NCBI RefSeq assembly: GCF_021083185.1
Contig: NZ_JAIGQB010000001.1
Span: 372,001-436,000, forward strand
DNA length: 64,000 nucleotides
Direction of reading: 5' to 3'
DNA from: Nocardioides furvisabuli
GTDB lineage: Bacteria > Actinomycetota > Actinomycetes > Propionibacteriales > Nocardioidaceae
This document shows positions 59,967 through 64,000 of the stretch, one piece after another. Numbering within the stretch: position 1 is the stretch's first letter; every line of letters begins with the position of its first letter. The notes under the pieces were generated by a model that saw only the letters and a list, made by a program, of their open reading frames with translations, ran no database searches and had not been told where the DNA came from. The translations under genes were made by a program, and so were the position numbers.

Positions 59967-60946
59967 AAGACGCGCTCGTCGATCAGCTGCTCCTTGACCT
60001 CGGTGCCCTCCTGCACGTAGCGGCCCTGGTCGAAGCGGGTCCTGAACTGCAGCACCACGCCGTCGCGCCCGAAGCGGTTCTTCTCCACCGTCAGGACGGC
60101 GAAGTCACGGAACCGCTCGGCGTTGCTGAGGTCGTAGGTCAGGTGGTGGCGCGCGACGATGTCGAACTTGTTGTTCAGCACCAGCACGACGTCGGCCTCG
60201 TACGCCAGCGCGCTGGAGCCGCGCAGGTCGCTGGCGCGCATCCGCTTGCCCGAGCGCAGTGCGGCCTTCTCGGCCGCGGCGATCGCCAGCACCGGGGCGT
60301 TGATGTCGATGGCGAGGTCCTTGAGGCCCTCGACGATCTCCGTGGAGCTGTCGTCCTCGTCGGGGTGCTGCGTCTTCACCTTCTGCAGGTAGTCGACGAT
60401 CACGAGCGGGGTCGTGCCCGCCAGCTCGCGCACGGCTTCGATGGCGTTCTCGATCGCGGCGAGGTCGGTGCGGGTCCCGGTCGAGCGGTGCACGAAGAGC
60501 ATCTCGCTGTAGTGCGAGACCCGGGTGAGCGCCTGGACGCCGCACGGCACGGACTCGAGGCGGTGCTCGAGCGAGCTGACCCACAGGTCGTCGAAGATCG
60601 ACCGGATGCTGTTGACCCGCACCTGGTCCGACTCGTCGAGCTCGCCGGCCTCCATCGCGATGAGCTTCTGGGTGATGTCCTCGGCGTCGTGCTCGTAGGA
60701 GAAGAAGATGACCGGACGCCCGGTCGCGGCGTTGTTGCGCGCCACCTGGAGGGCGAAGGTGGACTTGCCCAGGCCCTGCGGCCCGGCGAGCAGCACCAGC
60801 GAGCCGGCCCGCATCCCTCCGCCGATCAGCGGGTCGAGACCGACGAAGCCGGTCTTCCAGACCCGGCCTGCGGCGTTGCGGCCGGTGAGCATGCGTTCGT
60901 CGCTCCGGGCCAGTGAGGCCCCGACGGTCGTGAGCTGGTGATCCAC
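59957..60946 (-). CDS. DnaB-like RecA-fold ATPase without the DnaB N-terminal domain
   Basis: A 329-residue ATPase that matches only the C-terminal motor domain of DnaB helicases. GFVGLDPLIGGGMRAGSLVLLAG leads into Walker A (GPQGLGKST near residue 55); FFSYEHDAEDITQKLI is the H1a region; Walker B is LVIVDYLQKV; and DLRGSSALAYEADVVLVL with an Arg-rich late segment complete the fold. The primase-interacting N-terminal domain and linker are missing, so it is not the replicative helicase. GTG start at 60946. Function unknown; it could be a phage-derived or KaiC-like regulator. Confidence 0.82.
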   Translation of the reverse strand: MDHQLTTVGASLARSDERMLTGRNAAGRVWKTGFVGLDPLIGGGMRAGSLVLLAGPQGLGKSTFALQVARNNAATGRPVIFFSYEHDAEDITQKLIAMEAGELDESDQVRVNSIRSIFDDLWVSSLEHRLESVPCGVQALTRVSHYSEMLFVHRSTGTRTDLAAIENAIEAVRELAGTTPLVIVDYLQKVKTQHPDEDDSSTEIVEGLKDLAIDINAPVLAIAAAEKAALRSGKRMRASDLRGSSALAYEADVVLVLNNKFDIVARHHLTYDLSNAERFRDFAVLTVEKNRFGRDGVVLQFRTRFDQGRYVQEGTEVKEQLIDERVFRE

Positions 60947-61016
60947 GCGACCATGGAACCAGCGTCGGGGTGGTCGCGGCAGCGGATTGGGTCGTTTGCC
61001 CCGCAGTGGGCGCCGA

Positions 61017-61047
61017 TTTGTCTGCCTCGGGCCACGAGGCGTACTGT
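61017..61047 (+). promoter_or_regulatory. candidate promoter of rplJL
   Basis: TTTGTC/TTGTCT near 61017 and TACTGT at 61042-61047 are spaced about 18 bp, giving a transcript that starts just before the L10 leader. Confidence 0.45.
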
Positions 61048-61059
61048 CTGGCTTCGAAA

Positions 61060-61140
61060 CCAGAGACCGCAGGTGGTCACGAGCTCCTCGCCCGTGACCG
61101 AAGGTTCGCAGCAGCGAACGGCCGGCGCAGGTGAGAGCAG
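61060..61140 (+). ncRNA. ribosomal protein L10 leader
   Basis: The leader of rplJ contains AGACCGCAGGTGGTCACGAG, a GACCGAAGGTTCGCAGCAGC core and GGCGCAGGTGAGAG, matching the L10 leader as I know it from actinobacteria: a kink-turn stem bound by the L10-L7/L12 complex to repress its own synthesis. Boundaries are approximate. Confidence 0.65.
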
Positions 61141-61158
61141 CGGCTAGCGCCGCACCAA

Positions 61159-61185
61159 CGCCTCGAGCCTGTGCTCGGGGCGTTT
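61159..61185 (+). terminator. attenuator hairpin in the rplJ leader
   Basis: CGCCTCGAGC and GCTCGGGGCG pair over 10 bp (one G-U) with a 4-nt loop, followed by TTT. It sits between the L10 leader and the rplJ start, so L10 binding may control readthrough. Confidence 0.6.
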
Positions 61186-61234
61186 CGTCGTCTGTGGGCC
61201 GGGACGCCGGTGGTCAACCCCGGAAGGAGACCCC

Positions 61235-61900
61235 ATGGCGCGGCCAGAAAAGACTGCTGCCGTTGCGGAGATCGTTGAGTCGTTCAACGAGTCCGCCGGC
61301 GCTGTGCTGACCGAGTACCGCGGTCTCACCGTGAAGCAGCTGCAGGACCTGCGGCGCTCCCTCGGCGAGAACGCCCACTACGCCGTGGTCAAGAACACGC
61401 TCGCCAAGATTGCCGCCACCGAGGTGGGAATCGAAGGCTTCGACGACCTGCTGACCGGCCCGACCGCCATCGCCTTCATCAATGGAGACGTGGTCGAGGC
61501 CGCCAAGGGTCTGCGTGACTTTGCCAAGGCAAACCCCGCCCTCGTCATCAAGGGCGGTGTCCTGGACGGCAAGTCCCTCGACGCTGCAGAGATCGCCAAG
61601 CTGGCCGATCTCGAGTCGCGTGAGGTGCTGCTGGGCAAGCTCGCGGGCGGCATGCTCGCCTCGCTGTCCCAGGCCGTCTACCTCCTCAACGCCCCGCTCG
61701 CCCAGGTCGCCCGGCTCGCCGGCGCCCTGGAGACGAAGGCGACCGAGGACCCCTCGATCCTCGCAGGTGGTGCCGGTACGCCGGCTGCTCCGGCTGCCGA
61801 GGACGCCCCGGTCGAGGAGGACTCCGCTTCCGCGGAGGCCGCCGCGCCCGAGGCGACCGACGAGGCGGCCGACGCGGCCGCTGAGTCCACCGACGCCTGA
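61235..61900 (+). CDS. rplJ: 50S ribosomal protein L10
   Basis: A 221-residue L10; the core (about residues 1-175) is standard ([32 protein letters not shown]). A C-terminal tail of about 45 residues is almost entirely Ala, Glu, Pro, Thr and Asp, an extension seen in some actinobacteria. GGAAGGAG ribosome binding site 6 nt upstream. Confidence 0.97.
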   Translation: MARPEKTAAVAEIVESFNESAGAVLTEYRGLTVKQLQDLRRSLGENAHYAVVKNTLAKIAATEVGIEGFDDLLTGPTAIAFINGDVVEAAKGLRDFAKANPALVIKGGVLDGKSLDAAEIAKLADLESREVLLGKLAGGMLASLSQAVYLLNAPLAQVARLAGALETKATEDPSILAGGAGTPAAPAAEDAPVEEDSASAEAAAPEATDEAADAAAESTDA

Positions 61901-61977
61901 CCCCGGGCCGACGTACACCACCTGGAAACCCTGACCCGCGCGCACGCGCGGGTCTCAGATCGGAAGGAACCGCCACC

Positions 61978-62364
61978 ATGGCGAAGCTGTCCACCGTCGA
62001 GCTGCTCGACGCGTTCAAGGAAATGACCCTCATCGAGCTCTCCGAGTTCGTCAAGGAGTTCGAGGAGACCTTCGGCGTCACCGCCGCTGCCCCCGTCGCC
62101 GCTGCCCCCGCCGCGGGCGCCCCGGCCGCCGGTGGCGAGGCCGCTGCCGAGCAGGACGAGTTCGACGTCGTCCTCGAGTCCGCTGGTGACAAGAAGATCA
62201 ACGTCATCAAGGAGGTCCGCGCGCTGACCTCCCTCGGTCTCAAGGAGGCCAAGGACCTCGTCGAGGCGGCCCCGAAGGCGATCCTCGAGAAGGTCGACAA
62301 GGCTGCGGCCGACAAGGCGAAGGAGGCCCTCGAGGCCGCCGGCGCCACCGTCACCGTCAAGTGA
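61978..62364 (+). CDS. rplL: 50S ribosomal protein L7/L12
   Basis: A 128-residue stalk protein: N-terminal dimerisation helices, Ala/Pro/Gly hinge (about 40-55), and C-terminal domain with [20 protein letters not shown]. Ribosome binding site GGAAGGA. Two strong hairpins follow. Confidence 0.98.
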   Translation: MAKLSTVELLDAFKEMTLIELSEFVKEFEETFGVTAAAPVAAAPAAGAPAAGGEAAAEQDEFDVVLESAGDKKINVIKEVRALTSLGLKEAKDLVEAAPKAILEKVDKAAADKAKEALEAAGATVTVK

Positions 62365-62370
62365 CCCACT

Positions 62371-62399
62371 GACGGACGGGCCCTCGCGGGCCCTCCGTC
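62371..62399 (+). terminator. first terminator after rplL
   Basis: GACGGA-C-GGGCCC, loop TCGC, GGGCCC-TCCGTC: a 12-bp stem with one bulged C. Confidence 0.7.
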
Positions 62400-62407
62400 G
62401 ACCGCCC

Positions 62408-62441
62408 AGGGCGGTCACCCCTTCGCTGGGGTGGCCGCCCT
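62408..62441 (+). terminator. second terminator after rplL
   Basis: AGGGCGGTCACCCC and GGGGTGGCCGCCCT pair over 14 bp (one mismatch) around TTCGCT. Tandem with the first hairpin, it separates the ribosomal genes from the mce-like locus. Confidence 0.75.
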
Positions 62442-62535
62442 GTGGCGTCTTCCGGGACGCCCGCCACCGTCCTGCGCCACGGCCAGTGACGAGCGTCGCA
62501 CCCGGGCGTAACCTCCCGCGCCCTGCCGCGTTGGA

Positions 62536-62549
62536 CTACTCAGGAGTAG
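62536..62549. promoter_or_regulatory. palindrome upstream of mkl, candidate operator
   Basis: CTACTC-AG-GAGTAG, perfect 6-bp arms with a 2-bp spacer, 31 bp before the mkl ATG. It may bind a TetR-type lipid regulator (inference). Confidence 0.4.
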
Positions 62550-62579
62550 CGACGGGGAGAGGAAGGGGTCCGCGCAACC

Positions 62580-63536
62580 ATGGGTGTCGAGATCAAGGTC
62601 AACGACCTCTCCAAGTCGTTCGGCAAGCAGCTCATCTGGGGCGACGTGACGCTCACCGTCCCCGCCGGCGAGATCTGCGTCATGCTCGGCCCGTCGGGCA
62701 CCGGCAAGTCGGTCTTCCTCAAGACGCTCATCGGACTCCTCAAGCCCGACAAGGGCTCGATCATCATCGAGGGCACCGACATCGCGAGCTGCTCCGAGCG
62801 CGACCTCTACGAGATCCGCAAGCTGTTCGGCGTGCTGTTCCAGGACGGCGCGATGTTCGGCTCGATGAACCTCTACGACAACGTCGCCTTCCCGCTGCGC
62901 GAGCACACGCGGAAGTCCGAGTCCGAGGTCCGCGAGATCGTCATGGAGAAGATGGACCTCGTCGGCCTGGTCGGCGCCGAGGACAAGCTCCCGGGCGAGA
63001 TCTCCGGCGGCATGCGCAAGCGCGCCGGCCTGGCCCGTGCGCTGGTGCTCGACCCCGAGATCGTGCTCTTCGACGAGCCGGACTCCGGCCTCGACCCGGT
63101 GCGTACGGCGTTCCTCAACCAGCTGATCGTCGACCTCAACGCCCAGATCGACGCCACCTTCCTCATCGTCACCCACGACATCAACACCGCGCGGACGGTG
63201 CCGGACAACATCGGCCTGCTCTACCACCGCCACCTCGCGATGTTCGGCCCGCGCGAGCAGCTGCTGAGCTCCGAGGAGCCCGTCGTGCGCCAGTTCCTCA
63301 ACGCCCAGAAGGTCGGCCCCATCGGCATGTCGGAGGAGAAGGACGCCGACGAGCTCGCCGCCGAGGCCGGCCAGGAGCTGCCGCCGCTGCCGCCGATCCC
63401 GCTGCAGCTCGACCCGTCCAACGGGATCCCGCGACGCAGCCAGCGTCCCGCGGGGGAGTGGTGCCGCGAGCACGGCGTGACCCCGCCGCCCGGTTCGTTC
63501 GAGTCCAGCAACGCCGGCCTGGCTCCGGGAGCCTGA
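62580..63536 (+). CDS. mkl: Mce-system ABC transporter ATPase (Mkl/MceG-like)
   Basis: A 318-residue ATPase of the MlaF/MceG type that powers Mce lipid import. Walker A is GPSGTGKSV, the Q-loop is LFQDGAMFGSM, the signature is ISGGMRKRAGLARAL (the SGGM form typical of MlaF/MceG), Walker B is IVLFDEPDSGLDPV and the switch His is in IVTHD. A C-terminal extension of about 75 residues, Pro/Glu-rich, is longer than in E. coli MlaF and matches actinobacterial MceG. A permease gene follows after 2 bp. Confidence 0.92.
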   Translation: MGVEIKVNDLSKSFGKQLIWGDVTLTVPAGEICVMLGPSGTGKSVFLKTLIGLLKPDKGSIIIEGTDIASCSERDLYEIRKLFGVLFQDGAMFGSMNLYDNVAFPLREHTRKSESEVREIVMEKMDLVGLVGAEDKLPGEISGGMRKRAGLARALVLDPEIVLFDEPDSGLDPVRTAFLNQLIVDLNAQIDATFLIVTHDINTARTVPDNIGLLYHRHLAMFGPREQLLSSEEPVVRQFLNAQKVGPIGMSEEKDADELAAEAGQELPPLPPIPLQLDPSNGIPRRSQRPAGEWCREHGVTPPPGSFESSNAGLAPGA

Positions 63537-63538
63537 CC

Positions 63539-64000
63539 GTGGCCACCTCCGCCCCCACCTCGCTGACCTCGCGCGCCCTTGCGCCCGTCGGCGTCGCAGG
63601 CAACCTGTTCGCCTTCGCCCTCGACGTCTTCCGCGGACTGTTCCGACGGCCCTTCCAGCTGCGGGAGTTCATCCAGCAGGCGTGGTTCATCGCGTCGGTG
63701 ACGATCGTGCCCACCGCCCTCGTGGCGATCCCGTTCGGCGCGGTCATCGCGCTCCAGGTGGGCGGGCTGATCAAGCAGTTCGGTGCCCAGTCCTTCACCG
63801 GCTCGGCGTCGGTCCTCGCGGTGGTCCAGCAAGCAGCGCCGATCGGCACCGCGCTGCTCATCGCCGGGGCGGGAGGCTCGGCGATCGCCGCCGACCTCGG
63901 CGCGCGCAAGATCCGTGAGGAGCTCGACGCGATGATGGTGCTCGGCATCGACCCGATCCAGCGCCTGGTGGTGCCGCGGGTGCTGGCGTGCATGCTCGTC
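63539..64000 (+). CDS. Mce-system permease YrbE/MlaE, 3' partial
   Basis: The first 154 residues of a MlaE/YrbE permease; the frame runs past the window end. REFIQQAWFIASVTIVPTALVAIPFG (core QQAWFIASVTIVPTALVA), ALQVGGLIKQFGAQSF and the conserved GAGGSAIAADLGARKIREELD loop are diagnostic. GTG start 2 bp after mkl. It marks the first gene of an mce operon, probably followed by a second yrbE and mceA-F. Confidence 0.92.
   Translation, partial: MATSAPTSLTSRALAPVGVAGNLFAFALDVFRGLFRRPFQLREFIQQAWFIASVTIVPTALVAIPFGAVIALQVGGLIKQFGAQSFTGSASVLAVVQQAAPIGTALLIAGAGGSAIAADLGARKIREELDAMMVLGIDPIQRLVVPRVLACMLV

Noticed and set aside
1..64000. CRISPR array, prophage or integrative element
   Set aside because: No regularly spaced direct repeats, cas genes, integrase, phage structural genes or attachment-site duplication beside the tRNA genes.

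Overview
This window comes from the chromosome of a very GC-rich actinobacterium, most likely Nocardioides or a close relative in the Propionibacteriales. Supporting signs are GC-saturated third codon positions, frequent GTG starts, ATGA and GTGA start/stop overlaps, a complete type-I NADH dehydrogenase operon followed by a polyprenyl synthase gene, a KorAB 2-oxoglutarate:ferredoxin oxidoreductase, a DUF222/HNH (13E12-type) protein, and the actinobacterial order rpmG - two MaoC-type dehydratase genes - murB - tRNA-Trp - secE - nusG - rplK - rplA - rplJ - rplL - mkl - yrbE. Species assignment is inference; no 16S rRNA gene is present.

Layout. 1-13284: nuoE (5' end cut by the window edge) to nuoN, tightly overlapped, then a long-chain polyprenyl diphosphate synthase probably serving menaquinone. 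13285-16600: a possible 48-residue ORF, the HNH protein, a dispersed-repeat-like element, a RarD-type transporter and a small secreted protein. 16576-19600: korB and korA, which feed reduced ferredoxin from 2-oxoglutarate. 19782-20438: a free-standing cobalamin-binding domain carrying the CarH/LitR photoreceptor signature but no DNA-binding domain. 20668-26966: the most unusual region. A SAM methyltransferase gene faces a five-gene operon encoding a TusA-radical SAM fusion, a DoxX-type membrane protein, and a PhnD/PhnC/PhnE-like ABC importer whose permease is a two-domain fusion; a perfect 14-bp palindrome lies between the two transcription units. The binding protein resembles the 'putative selenate' branch, so a selenium (or other oxyanion) uptake and modification module is proposed as a hypothesis.

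27034-42078 is metabolic: YajQ, tRNA-Tyr, an AGE-epimerase/PfkB-kinase/MFS operon that could take a sugar to fructose 6-phosphate, a histidine phosphatase and a metallophosphoesterase, a GT4 glycosyltransferase, the homogentisate branch of tyrosine breakdown (fumarylacetoacetase, an unknown partner, homogentisate dioxygenase), and zwf with a GH15 glycosidase and a Bcr/CflA-type MFS gene. 42093-42205 is a nested palindromic repeat resembling a REPIN. 42219-46024 encodes a heterodimeric ABC exporter in which one ATP site has lost essentially all catalytic motifs. 46092-52683 holds an old-yellow-enzyme, a molybdopterin oxidoreductase, a pirin, 3-methyladenine glycosylase I and an amidase. 52742-64000 is the translation/transcription core with three tRNAs, ribosomal proteins, a probable L10 leader with attenuator, an orphan DnaB-like ATPase, and the start of an Mce lipid-transport locus cut by the window end.

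A recurring regulatory theme is leaderless transcription: about a dozen unrelated genes have a TANNNT hexamer ending 6-8 nt before the start codon. No gap of 300 bases or more lacks an annotated feature. Function calls come from remembered family signatures; no database search was run.
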